A stretch of DNA of 64,000 nucleotides from Bacteriovoracaceae bacterium (GCA_025210745.1 JAOARC010000037.1:186001-250000), one strand, 5' to 3'. Shown: positions 1-10,841, numbered from the stretch's first letter. Notes: generated by a model not told the origin, from the sequence alone. A program made the numbers and translations.

Positions 1-139
1 CTTTAAAATTTTGTGGATTAACAGACTTTATACAAGTTCTATCAATAAAGTTAAATTCTTTTGCACATTTAGCGTATATATTTTGAGATATACAAAACAT
101 ACAAATAAATAAATAAATGAAACTCTTATGAAAACTCAA
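1..139 (-). CDS. Secreted protein, N-terminal part only (cut by window edge)
   Basis: A gene runs off the left edge on the minus strand. From a TTG at 139, preceded by AAGAGGA six bases upstream, 46 codons stay open. They encode a typical signal peptide: H4 and K5, a hydrophobic core at about residues 7-19, and a likely cut after IYA at residue 23, followed by KCAKEF. The mature part seen so far has two cysteines. It lies about 90 bases after nagZ on the same strand, so it may be the last gene of the mreB-nagZ operon. The function cannot be told from this fragment. An ATG at 100 lies inside the signal sequence and is less likely to be the start. Confidence 0.5.
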   Translation of the reverse strand, partial: MSFHKSFIYLFICMFCISQNIYAKCAKEFNFIDRTCIKSVNPQNFK

Positions 140-228
140 ATATCGTCCTCTTATTCAATACTATATCTCTAATGATATCAAATATTTGGAGCGAGTTTTA
201 GTAAGTTAAAATTCAGGCAAATTATACC

Positions 229-1284
229 TTAAATAAGCTTAGTAAGAATTTGATCATTTCCCTCTGGCTTTAGTTTTTTTGAAATATCAGGGATATATAT
301 GGGTTTATACTCACTAAAAAACGTTTTTTTACATCTATTAATTCGCTTAACCTTTTCATCTATTTGAGATCTTTTTATTCTCTGCGTTTTAACGGCTTCA
401 TTAATTGACTCATAAGCTATTTTGGCTTTTTCAGCCGATCTATAAAGGATAATATCAGCACCAGCTTCTATGGCCATAACTGCAGCTTTTTCAGTTGAAA
501 AATGATCCTCAATAGCCTTCATCTCCATATCATCTGTGATTATTATATTTTTATACTTTAATTCTTGTCTTAAAAAATCATATGCTCTTTTACTTAATGT
601 ACATGGTAAATCTGGATCGAGATCATCAAGTACTAAATGGGCCATCATCATAAATTCAGCTCTAGACTTTGAGGCTTTATAAAATGGAATAAACTCTAGC
701 TTTCTTAATTCATCTAGAGTCTTTTTTACATAGGGAAGGTCATAGTGTGAATCCTTTGCTGTATTACCATGCCCAGGAAAGTGTTTTGCACAAGCAAGTA
801 CATTTTCACTATGCAATCCTCTTATAGCTGCACTTATATGTTTTTCAACCTCTTTAGGATCTTGCCCAAAAGCCCTATCACCAATGACCTTATTCTTTGG
901 ATTAGTCCACACATCACAACACGGAGAATAATTTATATTTATTCCACAAAGAGCTAGCTCCTGTGCCATTATTTTATGAACTTCAAAAGTTAACTTAGGA
1001 GAATCCTTAGAGGCAACTTCTAACATCGCTGGAAATTGTGTAAAATGAGTTTGAAACCTCTTAACTCTACCTCCTTCTTGATCAACAGATACAAAAAGAG
1101 GATATTCAGATCTACAAGCTTGTATATCGTTAACAAGTTCTGCTAACTGGGCTGGATTTTCATAGTTATGCTTAAAAAGAATAACCCCACCTATATTACA
1201 GTTTTCCAAAAAGTCTCTATCTTCCTCAGTCAAAGATTTTCCACTTATCCCCGTTACTATTAACTGTCCTAAATCGCTTACCAT
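229..1284 (-). CDS. nagZ: Beta-N-acetylhexosaminidase NagZ (glycoside hydrolase family 3)
   Basis: NagZ removes N-acetylglucosamine from anhydro-muropeptides in the cytoplasm during peptidoglycan recycling. The 351 residues fit a single-domain GH3 enzyme. The diagnostic loop KHFPGHG is at residues 167-173, followed by the Asp-His dyad typical of NagZ in KDSH (D178, H180). SVDQEGGRV lies at 66-74 and the nucleophile motif TDDMEM at 250-255 (D251 expected as nucleophile). No signal peptide is seen, as expected for a cytosolic enzyme. The ATG follows the upstream lipoprotein gene by six bases, so it is probably cotranscribed with mreB. In a predator it could also act on prey-derived muropeptides, but that is inference. 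Confidence 0.93.
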   Translation of the reverse strand: MVSDLGQLIVTGISGKSLTEEDRDFLENCNIGGVILFKHNYENPAQLAELVNDIQACRSEYPLFVSVDQEGGRVKRFQTHFTQFPAMLEVASKDSPKLTFEVHKIMAQELALCGININYSPCCDVWTNPKNKVIGDRAFGQDPKEVEKHISAAIRGLHSENVLACAKHFPGHGNTAKDSHYDLPYVKKTLDELRKLEFIPFYKASKSRAEFMMMAHLVLDDLDPDLPCTLSKRAYDFLRQELKYKNIIITDDMEMKAIEDHFSTEKAAVMAIEAGADIILYRSAEKAKIAYESINEAVKTQRIKRSQIDEKVKRINRCKKTFFSEYKPIYIPDISKKLKPEGNDQILTKLI

Positions 1285-1290
1285 ACTATC

Positions 1291-2007
1291 CTACTTTCTT
1301 TCTAGTGAGATCCCCTGAGATATCCAGTACATTCTTTTGAATTCGTACTCTTTAGTGAAAAAATAATATATCACTTGATTACCTATAGATAATTCATATC
1401 TTTTAAACATCTTAAAATTACTATCGTATTGAAAAGTTGCTTTCGTAATAGCTTTTTTAAAGTTTACACGCGTGAGCTGTTCATGAACATAAGGAAAAGA
1501 ATCCCATATGATATTAATATTATGAAGTTTATTATCTTTTAAAAGACCATGATATTTTACACATTCGACAAGAGAACTAAACCAACAAAAAACTTCATTT
1601 TTATTCCAAACCATAGACTGAATTCCCTGCCATTTTTTCTCAGGACTATTCATTTTTATTGTTGCAAGCAACTTATTTTCATCAAAATCAAAACGAGAAG
1701 AGTATTTCTTTTTATCAAACCAAATTTTATAAAAAGCTATTTTTGGATATAATCTTTCTTTTTTTTTTGAATAAGCAACAGTTGAAGTCTCTAAAACTTT
1801 AGGTTTAGAGGAAGTATCATAAATAGTAGTTTTTGTTACAAGATCATTTCTTATATGCTTAACAATTCTTTCTAAAATAAAGCTACCAGAATAATCCTTG
1901 TAAAGATATTTATACTTAGAGTTTTCAACATGAGAAGAATTTCTACTATTTTTTACTTCACAACTACTAACAACAATAACTACGAAAAAGAAAAGTGTTA
2001 TTTTCAA
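1291..2007 (-). CDS. Hypothetical lipoprotein
   Basis: I do not recognise this 238-residue protein. Its start is a hydrophobic stretch ending in a lipobox (VSSC, Cys16), so it should be a lipid-anchored periplasmic or outer-membrane protein. The rest is rich in Lys, aromatic residues and beta-prone stretches without a motif I can name. The start codon is TTG inside a four-base TTGA overlap with the stop of the PilZ gene, which suggests translational coupling. Lying between a PilZ protein and NagZ in the mreB operon, it may serve cell-wall growth. That rests on context only. Confidence 0.8.
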   Translation of the reverse strand: MKITLFFFVVIVVSSCEVKNSRNSSHVENSKYKYLYKDYSGSFILERIVKHIRNDLVTKTTIYDTSSKPKVLETSTVAYSKKKERLYPKIAFYKIWFDKKKYSSRFDFDENKLLATIKMNSPEKKWQGIQSMVWNKNEVFCWFSSLVECVKYHGLLKDNKLHNINIIWDSFPYVHEQLTRVNFKKAITKATFQYDSNFKMFKRYELSIGNQVIYYFFTKEYEFKRMYWISQGISLERK

Positions 2008-2810
2008 TTTACAAAATCCTCGAACTCTTTATCTGAATCTCTTAAAGATCTATTTATAAGCATACCTAACTTATTATCAAGATTTATATCGATTCCCTTA
2101 AAGTTAATACCTGCTTTATAGCTATATAAGTCAGTCTCTTTTGAATCCATAATATAACATATTTGTGCAGCTGGTATTTTAATAATTTCATTTTCAAAAA
2201 AAATGGTTATATTTTCAACTTCTTCAAAGTTTTCTAAAAGTTCTTTTTCAAGATTACCAAGCATAATACCCATACCCGTTACAGATATATCCAAAACTCG
2301 AAACTTATTTAGTGAAGAATCATTTGCATCATCACCTATCATTGATAAAAAGTTTTTAAAGATTCCAGTTTCACTTAATTTTGTTTTTAAAGAAACGACA
2401 TTACTTGTTTCAACTTCTTTTTTATTAATATTTAAAGAAGTAAAAACATTCATATGAGGATAAGTTAAAAGTCTATAACTTTGACGTCTTTCACTCTTAT
2501 AAAGATCTTTGTGGCACACAAGAATATAATTATTATTATCAAAAATAAGTTTACCAACGCCAAAAAATGTTAAACCATTTAAGTTAAAACTATAAAGAAC
2601 CTCTTTATCTACAAGTTCACTGGAGTCAACAGGATGCAATACAAGTTTATCACTATCACTATAAAAATGATCTGGTTTAAAAGTTTCTTTTGGTTGTCTC
2701 GATTTTTCCCAGATAGTAAAATTCACTTTTGATCTAGCAAAAACATAGAGTTTATTCTTCTTTTCTATATCTTTTAGTTTTTTAAAGTGAGTTTGTTTAT
2801 TATCTGTCAT
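2004..2810 (-). CDS. PilZ-domain protein (probable c-di-GMP receptor)
   Basis: This 268-residue soluble protein carries the two marks of a PilZ domain: an Arg-rich RxxxR stretch (ERRQSYR, R109 and R113) and D-I-S-V-T-G at 174-179 matching the (D/N)xSxxG motif, with a closing strand YKAGINF. An N-terminal region of about 100 residues resembles the YcgR-type flanking barrel, but I cannot prove it. PilZ domains bind cyclic di-GMP. It starts eight bases after mreB ends and overlaps the next lipoprotein gene by four bases, so it belongs to the mreB operon. About 55 residues separate RxxxR from DxSxxG, longer than usual, so the domain has an insertion. Confidence 0.82.
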   Translation of the reverse strand: MTDNKQTHFKKLKDIEKKNKLYVFARSKVNFTIWEKSRQPKETFKPDHFYSDSDKLVLHPVDSSELVDKEVLYSFNLNGLTFFGVGKLIFDNNNYILVCHKDLYKSERRQSYRLLTYPHMNVFTSLNINKKEVETSNVVSLKTKLSETGIFKNFLSMIGDDANDSSLNKFRVLDISVTGMGIMLGNLEKELLENFEEVENITIFFENEIIKIPAAQICYIMDSKETDLYSYKAGINFKGIDINLDNKLGMLINRSLRDSDKEFEDFVN

Positions 2811-2817
2811 GATTTCT

Positions 2818-3920
<1,103 letters not shown>

Positions 3921-3996
3921 GATTTATCCTAGTAAATAACTTCAATATAAGTACTTATGGCCTGGTTAAAAAACTTTGTGTTATTATCATTTTATA

Positions 3997-4560
3997 ATGA
4001 GTGAATTAAATAAATTTCCAACACAAATAAATGCAAATCAATTCGTAAAATTTATCGATAAAAGTCAAATTGATAGTATTGTTCAATCACTGGCCAAGTC
4101 TATTTCTCAAAAATACAAAGGTGAAAGTCTCATTTTAATAGCACCTCTAAAAGGGAGCTCAATATTTTTAAGTGACCTTATCAGGCATATTAAAGACGTT
4201 CAGATTGTCATTGACTTTATTGCTATTGATTCCATAGAAAGGTCAAAAGAAACTATCGGTACAATACAAATCAAAAAAGATATTTCTGTCAATATACAAG
4301 ATAAAAATGTTCTTATTGTTGAGGAAATAATTGATACTGCACGAGCGCTTGATTTTCTTTGTAAGAGGCTAGAACTTTCAAATCCAAGAAGCCTTGAAAT
4401 TCTTACCTTATTTGATAAACCTCATAAAAGATACGTAAAACTAGAAGCAAATTATATTGGAAAACAGCTAGATGATCAGTTTGTAATTGGATATGGGCTT
4501 GATTTAGAAAGCTACGGTCGTAATCTTAAAGACTTATACTACTTAGAGTTTCCAAATTAA
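3997..4560 (+). CDS. hpt: Hypoxanthine phosphoribosyltransferase-like protein
   Basis: The protein salvages purine bases by transfer to PRPP. The PRPP-binding motif is VLIVEEIIDTARAL, matching the family pattern V(D/E)xIxDTG with Glu in the first acidic place and Ala for the usual Gly. APLKGSSIFLSDLIRHI matches the substrate loop, and the end GYGLDLESYGRNLKDLYYLE matches the HPRT C-terminus. The open frame can begin at a TTG at 3976, but the ATG at 3997 gives a normal 187-residue protein starting MSELNKF. Neither start has a good ribosome binding site. It is a single gene divergent from mreB. Predators take purines from prey, so salvage is expected. Confidence 0.85.
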   Translation: MSELNKFPTQINANQFVKFIDKSQIDSIVQSLAKSISQKYKGESLILIAPLKGSSIFLSDLIRHIKDVQIVIDFIAIDSIERSKETIGTIQIKKDISVNIQDKNVLIVEEIIDTARALDFLCKRLELSNPRSLEILTLFDKPHKRYVKLEANYIGKQLDDQFVIGYGLDLESYGRNLKDLYYLEFPN

Positions 4561-4618
4561 GATATAATTATTTCACGCACTATTTACTAACAAGAAGCTA
4601 ATATATAAGTTTTGCTCT

Positions 4619-5209
4619 ATGAAAACATTTATATTACTAAGTATTATTTGCTTTAACGTATTTGCCTTAACCCAAAAAGAAATTAATGTAATATTTGAAA
4701 AGTATTACTATTCAAATCAAATATCATCTCGACACTGTGGCAAAAACACTGACTTATTCTTAAAGACATTATTTAAAAAGGGACTAGATAAAGACATCGC
4801 TATTAATCTATATATTGAATCCCCTTTAAGTAGCTGGGGATTTGGACAACTTGTAGCAACTAATGCTCGATGGGGAAAAAAGTATGATTATGTAACTCAT
4901 ACAAACTGGTATTTTCATGTCGTAACCTTAATTGATAATATGATATATGACTTTAGCTTTAACAATACCCCTAGAGTCATTGACTTAAGAACATATCTAA
5001 ATGAAATGTTCATACCGCAGAACTCTTTTATGCCATATGGTGAAAGCTTTAGAATTGGCAGTGTAGACAGACAAGGACCTTATTACACTAAAGAAAATGC
5101 GATAAAAAACCTTAAACTTTTCAATTTTTCTATTAGAATGTATGACGATGAAAATAATTTAGTTGAAATAGAAAAGCTTAAGCTAGAACAACTTCTAAAT
5201 ATTTTCTAA
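4619..5209 (+). CDS. Secreted protein, possible Cys-His-Asp (papain/transglutaminase-like) enzyme
   Basis: The 196-residue protein has a signal peptide (hydrophobic residues 2-15, likely cut after VFA at 16). I do not recognise the family with certainty. The order of C40 (SSRHCGKNTDLF), H100 (NWYFHVV) and D111 (MIYDFSF) resembles the Cys-His-Asp triad of papain-like protein deamidases and transglutaminase-like folds, in which a His preceded by aromatic residues is followed some ten residues later by an Asp in a strand. Its last 15 bases overlap, tail to tail, the end of the LpoA-like gene. If active it would work in the periplasm or outside the cell. Confidence 0.7.
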   Translation: MKTFILLSIICFNVFALTQKEINVIFEKYYYSNQISSRHCGKNTDLFLKTLFKKGLDKDIAINLYIESPLSSWGFGQLVATNARWGKKYDYVTHTNWYFHVVTLIDNMIYDFSFNNTPRVIDLRTYLNEMFIPQNSFMPYGESFRIGSVDRQGPYYTKENAIKNLKLFNFSIRMYDDENNLVEIEKLKLEQLLNIF

Positions 5210-7123
5210 AACATTTTCTACACTTGAATTTTTTATAGTTAAAAGGTTCATTTTTTTTACCCACAGCGTGTCTTGAAAAATCCATTTTCCAGAAATGCCT
5301 TCTAGTAGAGGCATGCTTATAAGTGTTCGCATAAACTCTCCCCTATCTTGATAATTTCTGCTTCCAATAGCTTTCATTGCTAAGTTAATTCCCTCATAAG
5401 CTAATGTTTCAACTAACCTTGGCGAATAATTATTTTTACTTTTGAAGTTTTCTTTAAACTCTTCATCTAATTGACCTAAATTATCTCCAACAAAAAGTAG
5501 CCTTCCAAGTGAAGATCTATTTTTAATAATTTTCCTAGAGTTCCAGGAAGGTGGACCAACAATTCTAACTTTAGCATCAAACCATTTAAATGTAGGTAAA
5601 ATCTGTATCGCCTCAGGAGGGTAAGAAGGAATAAATACCCAGTCAAAGTCTATAATAGGTTTTAGAATTTGCTTTCTTCTCACATAAGTTTTTTTCTTAG
5701 AAGCTTCAAATATTTTTTTCCATGTTTCATATTCTTCTTTTCTTTGCCTTTTAAACTTTAGACCTAATAAATTTGATACCGGATCTCTATAATCTGTTAA
5801 ATTTCTAGAATAACTATTAATCGCTGTTAATTCAATAACTCCACTTTGATGTAAACTCCAAAGTTCTTTAGAATAAGTTTCCCCTTTTTCATCTTTTGGA
5901 TAAAGAAGTGCTACTCTTTTTCCAAAGTTTGCAATAAAATTTGAAGAAGAAATTGCAGCTATTTGAGATTGAATTGATCCTGGTACTTCAAGTAAAAAAG
6001 CTGTTTTTTCTTCTCGAGGTAGATTAACTTGAGATAGAGAAATAAACATAACTCCAAATTTTCTGGCCTCTAAGTATTGTGCTTTTGCTGAAGATGAAAA
6101 GACGCCTCCAATTACAACAGAAACTTTATGCTCCTTTACTAATTCTTGTAAAGCTTTTGATGCTACAGATGTATTATTTGCTCCATCTTTTACATGAAGC
6201 TTATATCCTTCAAACCCCTTTGATTTTAAATAAGTATCAATACCTCTTAATGCCCTCAATCCAAATTTTCTATGCTTACCACTTAAAGGTAAAATCACGC
6301 CTAATGCCTTAGAGTCAATCAAAGAAAAGTTAGCTAAATTCTCTTTAAAATCCGATACAATTGACTGAATTTGAGCGACATTTCCAAAGTTAGAGTCTAG
6401 CCAATCAATAATAGAAATACTTCCCTCTTTGTCTCCTGCAGATATTTTTCTAAAAGCTTCTTCTTTAGCTAAATATGCCGATAAAATATTGGATGAATTA
6501 TTTTCGAGATAATAAATTCTTTCACTTTGACTAAGCCTAGAAAAAGACGACTTTGCTAAACTTAAATACTCAAACTCTCTAACCTCCTCAAATGAATCTA
6601 AGTGAGAAGCTAAATGAAATGAAGACTGTAAAATCGTTTTAAAATCTTCATACCTACTAGCTAGTGCAATAGAAAGTTTATAATACTTAGATTTTTCCTC
6701 ATCATTAAATACATTGGGATTAATCTGAGATAAATAACTTTTAGAATAGTCAAATTCTTCTATTTTATAATATGAACTCGATAAATTTAAAAGAATTTGA
6801 GATTTTAGCTCTTCATCTTCATGAAAATATTCTGTAGCCTTTTTGAAATTTGAAATAGCTGACTTTATATCATCATTTGTAAAAAATATAATTCCAATAA
6901 AATTATATTTTTTAGCTTTAGAAGCTTCATTAATATCAGAGTCTTTAATACCTCTGAGTCTAGTTAAAGCTTCTTGCCTTAAACCGTCTCTATAAATCGC
7001 TTGAATGCTCTCAATTTTTTTTAAAAAGTTTCCAGAATAATAATCCTTTTTTGAGGATATCATCTGAATACCAGAACAACTGATAATAAATATTAAAAGT
7101 AAAAAGATTCCAATTCTTTTCAT
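5195..7123 (-). CDS. LpoA-like lipoprotein (penicillin-binding protein activator family)
   Basis: This 642-residue protein starts with a lipoprotein signal (FIISC, Cys16). Residues about 30-250 are helical and repeat-like (TPR-type, for example KYNFIGIIFF and LLNLSSSYYK), and about 275-640 form a periplasmic-binding-protein fold beginning LGVILPLSGKHRKFG. This is the layout of LpoA, the outer-membrane lipoprotein that activates PBP1A, and more loosely of branched-chain amino acid binding proteins. The tandem of repeats plus binding fold favours the LpoA type. It lies 35 bases downstream of dnaJ in the same direction with no clear terminator between, so read-through is possible. Confidence 0.8.
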   Translation of the reverse strand: MKRIGIFLLLIFIISCSGIQMISSKKDYYSGNFLKKIESIQAIYRDGLRQEALTRLRGIKDSDINEASKAKKYNFIGIIFFTNDDIKSAISNFKKATEYFHEDEELKSQILLNLSSSYYKIEEFDYSKSYLSQINPNVFNDEEKSKYYKLSIALASRYEDFKTILQSSFHLASHLDSFEEVREFEYLSLAKSSFSRLSQSERIYYLENNSSNILSAYLAKEEAFRKISAGDKEGSISIIDWLDSNFGNVAQIQSIVSDFKENLANFSLIDSKALGVILPLSGKHRKFGLRALRGIDTYLKSKGFEGYKLHVKDGANNTSVASKALQELVKEHKVSVVIGGVFSSSAKAQYLEARKFGVMFISLSQVNLPREEKTAFLLEVPGSIQSQIAAISSSNFIANFGKRVALLYPKDEKGETYSKELWSLHQSGVIELTAINSYSRNLTDYRDPVSNLLGLKFKRQRKEEYETWKKIFEASKKKTYVRRKQILKPIIDFDWVFIPSYPPEAIQILPTFKWFDAKVRIVGPPSWNSRKIIKNRSSLGRLLFVGDNLGQLDEEFKENFKSKNNYSPRLVETLAYEGINLAMKAIGSRNYQDRGEFMRTLISMPLLEGISGKWIFQDTLWVKKMNLLTIKNSSVENVLENI

Positions 7124-7158
7124 AAATATAGCTCCAATCTATAATGATTGTACTAAAT

Positions 7159-8238
7159 TTATTGAAATAAATCCTTCATTTTATCAAAAAATCCTCTAGA
7201 CAATGGATTTGTATTAGTTTGTTCTAAAGCAGCAAGTTCTTCAAATAATTTTCTTTGTTCATCCGTTAACTTTGTTGGAGTCTCAACACTTATAGTAATA
7301 ATTTGATCACCCTGACCATAACCGCCAAGCCTTTGAATTCCTTTACCTTTTAACCTCATTCTCTTACCTGACTGAGTTCCAGCAGGGATATTAACCTCAA
7401 CCTTTCCACCTAGAGTTGGAACTTCGACTGTAGCCCCCAGCGCAGCCTGAGAAAAACTAATTGGTACATCACAATAAACATCAAACTCATCTCTTTGGAA
7501 AAACTCATGTTCTTCGATTAAAACCTGAACGTAAAGATCTCCATTTGGACCACCCATAGAACCAGAGTCACCCTCCCCAGATAACTTTAAACGTTGTCCA
7601 TGATCAATTCCCGAAGGTACTTTTACACTTAAACTCGATTTTTTCTTAACTCTTTGTGCTATTTCTCCTGTTCCATGACAAGTTGGACAAGGCTGAGAGA
7701 TAGTAAAGAATCCTTGCTGCCTTCTTACTTCACCAGCTCCATTACAAGTCGTACATGTTTGAGGTGTTGTTCCATCTTTTATAATACTTTTAACAATTGA
7801 AACTTCTTTTTCACACCCAAAAGCAGCTTCTTCAAAAGATACATTAATGCGCATCTCTAAATCATCACCCCTTCTAGCTCTAGATCTTCCGCGTCCACCG
7901 CCGCCTCGTCTTCCACCACCGAACATATCACCAAATAAATCGCCAAAGATATCTCCAAGATCTCCAAAGTCTCCACCTTGAAATCCTCCACCGAATCCAC
8001 CTCCAGCTTGACCATCAACGCCAGCGTGGCCAAATTGATCATATCTTGATCTCTTATTTTCATCTAAAAGAACTTCTGCCGCAACAGATGCTTCTTTAAA
8101 CTTAGCTTCAGCCTCTGGATTGTCCGGATTTTTATCCGGATGATATTTCATCGCGATTTTTCTATATGCTTTTTTGATTTCATTTTTATCAGCGCTTTTT
8201 GATACACCTAGAACTTCGTAATAATCTCTTTTACTCAT
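7159..8238 (-). CDS. dnaJ: Chaperone DnaJ with a reduced zinc-binding region
   Basis: DnaJ delivers unfolded proteins to DnaK and stimulates its ATPase. The J domain has HPD at 33-35, followed by a Gly/Phe-rich linker (about 75-112) and a C-terminal client-binding region. Normal type-I DnaJ has four CxxCxGxG repeats binding two zinc ions. Here only two remain (C162/C165 and C184/C187), and their flanks ([16 protein letters not shown]) match repeats 2 and 3 of E. coli. Repeats 1 and 4, which form zinc site I, are absent, which explains the shorter length (359 against about 376). A terminator-like hairpin separates it from dnaK. Confidence 0.96.
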   Translation of the reverse strand: MSKRDYYEVLGVSKSADKNEIKKAYRKIAMKYHPDKNPDNPEAEAKFKEASVAAEVLLDENKRSRYDQFGHAGVDGQAGGGFGGGFQGGDFGDLGDIFGDLFGDMFGGGRRGGGGRGRSRARRGDDLEMRINVSFEEAAFGCEKEVSIVKSIIKDGTTPQTCTTCNGAGEVRRQQGFFTISQPCPTCHGTGEIAQRVKKKSSLSVKVPSGIDHGQRLKLSGEGDSGSMGGPNGDLYVQVLIEEHEFFQRDEFDVYCDVPISFSQAALGATVEVPTLGGKVEVNIPAGTQSGKRMRLKGKGIQRLGGYGQGDQIITISVETPTKLTDEQRKLFEELAALEQTNTNPLSRGFFDKMKDLFQ

Positions 8239-8260
8239 CTTGCATTCCTAATTACACAAA

Positions 8261-8281
8261 AGGGGTCTAAAAAAGACCCCT
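8261..8281 (-). terminator. Hairpin terminator between dnaK and dnaJ
   Basis: An eight-base inverted repeat (AGGGGTCT with AGACCCCT) around five A/T bases is followed on the minus strand by TTTT. It lies between the dnaK stop and the dnaJ start, so it probably reduces transcription into dnaJ. On the plus strand it is also followed by a T-rich stretch. Confidence 0.6.
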
Positions 8282-8312
8282 ATATTTTTTAAAGAAGTTT
8301 ATCATCAATTAA

Positions 8313-10235
8313 TTAAACTTCTTTGAAGTCAGCATCTACAACATCATCATCATTTTTAGATGAATCAGCTGTATTTTCAGCATTTGTACCTTCTCCAGCA
8401 GCTTGTTGTTCACCAGCAGGGTTTGCTCCAGCTTGCCCGTACATATCCTGAGCCATAGAGTGAGATACATTTTGTAATCTTTCCGTCGCTGCCTTTACTT
8501 CATCAAGATTTTCACTTGTAAGCTTTGTTTTAGCTTCAGCTAAAGCTGACTCTAACTCTGTTTTCTTATCAGCAGGTAATTTATCTCCAGCTTCATTCAT
8601 AGCTTTTTCAGTTGAAAATACTAAAGAGTCTAAATTATTTCTAGCATCAACAATTTCTCTTCTTTTTGTATCAGCTTCTCTATTTGCTTCAGCATCTTTA
8701 ACCATATTTTCAATTTCTTCTTCAGAAAGACCAGATCCACTTGTTATTACAACATCTGTTTTCTTATTAGTTGCTTTATCAACAGCAGAAACATTTATAA
8801 TTCCGTTTGCATCGATATCAAAAGTTACTTCAATTTGAGGAACACCTCTTGGAGCTGGCTGAATTCCCGCAAGATCAAATCTTCCTAAAGTTTTATTATC
8901 ATTAGAGAACTCTCTTTCACCTTGAAGTACGTGAATCGAAACAGCTGGTTGATTATCTTGAGCTGTAGAGAATACTTGTGACTTCTTAGTTGGAATCGTT
9001 GTATTTTTTTCGATGATCTTAGTCATTACTCCACCTAAAGTTTCAATACCTAAAGATAGAGGTGTTACATCTAATAAAAGAACATCTTTTACATCACCTT
9101 GTAATACACCACCTTGTACAGCAGCTCCAGCAGCAACAACCTCATCAGGGTTAACACCTTTAGAAGCTTCTTTTCCAAAGATTTGCTTAACTTTTTCTTG
9201 AACAGCAGGGATTCTTGTAGATCCACCAACTAAAATTACTTCATGAATTTCATTTCTATCTAAACCTGAATCATTAATACATGTATTACATGGAGTTGCT
9301 AATCCATCTAAGTATTTAGCAATTAACTCTTCAAACTTAGCTCTTGTTAAAGTTAAGTTCATATGTTTTGGCCCACTTGCATCAGCTGTGATGAAAGGAA
9401 GGTTAATTTCAGTTTGAGTTGTAGATGATAACTCATGCTTAGCTTTTTCAGCAGCTTCTTTTAATCTTTGAAGTGCCATTTGATCTTGTCTTAAATCTAC
9501 AGAGTTATCTTTTTTAAACTCATCAGCCATCCAGTTAATGATTTCTTCATCAAAATTTTCACCACCAAGGAATGTATCACCATTTGTAGCTTTAACTTCA
9601 AATACACCATCATCAGTAATTTCTAAAATTGAAATATCAAATGTACCACCTCCAAGGTCAAATACAGCGATATTCATATCTTTTTTCTGATCCATTCCAT
9701 AAGCAAGTGCTGCAGCAGTTGGCTCATTTATAATTCTTTTAACTTCAAGACCTGCAATTCTACCAGCGTCTTTAGTTGCTTGTCTTTGAGCATCATTAAA
9801 GTATGCAGGTACAGTAATAACTGCTTCTGTCACAGCTTCACCTAAGTAGTCTTCAGCTGCTTTTTTCATTTTTTCTAAAACTTTGGCAGAGATCTCTTGA
9901 GGGGCCATCTCTTTTCCATCAACTTTTACCCAAGCATCTCCATTTTTATTTGCAAAGATTTCAAATGGTGCAACTTTTTCAAAGTCTTTAGACTCAGCAT
10001 CAGTTGCTTTTCTACCGATTAATCTTTTAATACCGTAAATTGTTTTCTTTGGATTTGTAACCGCTTGTCTTTTAGCAACTTGACCAACTAAAGTTTCATC
10101 TCCATTTCCAAAACCAATTACTGAAGGTGTTGTATTATGCCCTTCTGCATTTTGAATAATTTTGTATTTTCCATTTTCATAAACAGCAACACAAGAGTTT
10201 GTTGTTCCTAAATCGATTCCAATAATTCTACCCAT
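8313..10235 (-). CDS. dnaK: Chaperone DnaK (Hsp70)
   Basis: DnaK is the ATP-driven Hsp70 chaperone working with DnaJ and GrpE. The 640 residues show the full family pattern: [14 protein letters not shown] at the N-terminus, [12 protein letters not shown] and [11 protein letters not shown] in the nucleotide-binding domain, the linker [15 protein letters not shown], the substrate-binding beta domain, and a helical lid ending in a disordered tail with the [10 protein letters not shown] motif. Length and ends agree with proteobacterial DnaK. It begins 28 bases after grpE stops, so the two share a transcript. Confidence 0.98.
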   Translation of the reverse strand: MGRIIGIDLGTTNSCVAVYENGKYKIIQNAEGHNTTPSVIGFGNGDETLVGQVAKRQAVTNPKKTIYGIKRLIGRKATDAESKDFEKVAPFEIFANKNGDAWVKVDGKEMAPQEISAKVLEKMKKAAEDYLGEAVTEAVITVPAYFNDAQRQATKDAGRIAGLEVKRIINEPTAAALAYGMDQKKDMNIAVFDLGGGTFDISILEITDDGVFEVKATNGDTFLGGENFDEEIINWMADEFKKDNSVDLRQDQMALQRLKEAAEKAKHELSSTTQTEINLPFITADASGPKHMNLTLTRAKFEELIAKYLDGLATPCNTCINDSGLDRNEIHEVILVGGSTRIPAVQEKVKQIFGKEASKGVNPDEVVAAGAAVQGGVLQGDVKDVLLLDVTPLSLGIETLGGVMTKIIEKNTTIPTKKSQVFSTAQDNQPAVSIHVLQGEREFSNDNKTLGRFDLAGIQPAPRGVPQIEVTFDIDANGIINVSAVDKATNKKTDVVITSGSGLSEEEIENMVKDAEANREADTKRREIVDARNNLDSLVFSTEKAMNEAGDKLPADKKTELESALAEAKTKLTSENLDEVKAATERLQNVSHSMAQDMYGQAGANPAGEQQAAGEGTNAENTADSSKNDDDVVDADFKEV

Positions 10236-10263
10236 GATATTTCTCCTATTTTATCTTTTAAAA

Positions 10264-10803
10264 CTAGTTTTTTACTACAACCACTTTTGATGGTCTGATT
10301 AATCTTTCATTTAACGTATACCCTTCTTGGTGCACCTGAAGGATTTCCATATCCTCTTTACCTTCACTTGGTTGTTGTGCTAATGCTTCGTGAAAATTAG
10401 GATCAAATTTATTTCCTAAAGCATCAACTCTCTTTAAACCATGCTTAGATAAAGCTTCAATAAATTGCTTACTTACCATATCAAGACCAACATATAAGTT
10501 TTTAATTTTTTCATCTTGATCATCTTTAATAAAGCCTAAAGTTCTTTCAAAATTATCTACAACATCTAATAAGTCTCTTAAAATTTTTTCTGATCCAAAT
10601 TTTAAAAGATTTTCTTTTTCCTTATCAAATCTTCTTTGCATATTTTGCATTTCAGCCGCAAGATAATAGTACTTGTCTTTAAAACTATCCTCTTCCTTAG
10701 CTTCTTTGGCTTCTTTGGCTTCCTCAATACTTTCTACATTATCCTCAACAGTATCTTGCTCATTTTCTTCTAATTTAACTTCTTCTGTTTCTGTTGTTTC
10801 CAT
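10264..10803 (-). CDS. grpE: Nucleotide exchange factor GrpE
   Basis: GrpE releases ADP from DnaK. The protein (179 residues) has a low-complexity acidic start rich in Glu and a threefold KEAKEA repeat, a long coiled-coil region (DKYYYLAAEMQNMQRRFDKE), and the C-terminal beta domain with the signature NKFDPNFHEALAQQP and the end RLIRPSKVVVVKN. It is the first gene of grpE-dnaK-dnaJ and follows a heat-shock-like promoter. No CIRCE element (the HrcA operator) is visible upstream. Confidence 0.97.
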   Translation of the reverse strand: METTETEEVKLEENEQDTVEDNVESIEEAKEAKEAKEEDSFKDKYYYLAAEMQNMQRRFDKEKENLLKFGSEKILRDLLDVVDNFERTLGFIKDDQDEKIKNLYVGLDMVSKQFIEALSKHGLKRVDALGNKFDPNFHEALAQQPSEGKEDMEILQVHQEGYTLNERLIRPSKVVVVKN

Positions 10804-10841
10804 TATTTAAAGTGCTCCACGCTTAGTTATTTCTTATTCAT

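Noticed and set aside
3991..3996. TATAAT just before the hpt ATG
   Set aside because: It abuts the preferred start codon, so it could serve only a start inside the gene; taken as chance in AT-rich DNA.
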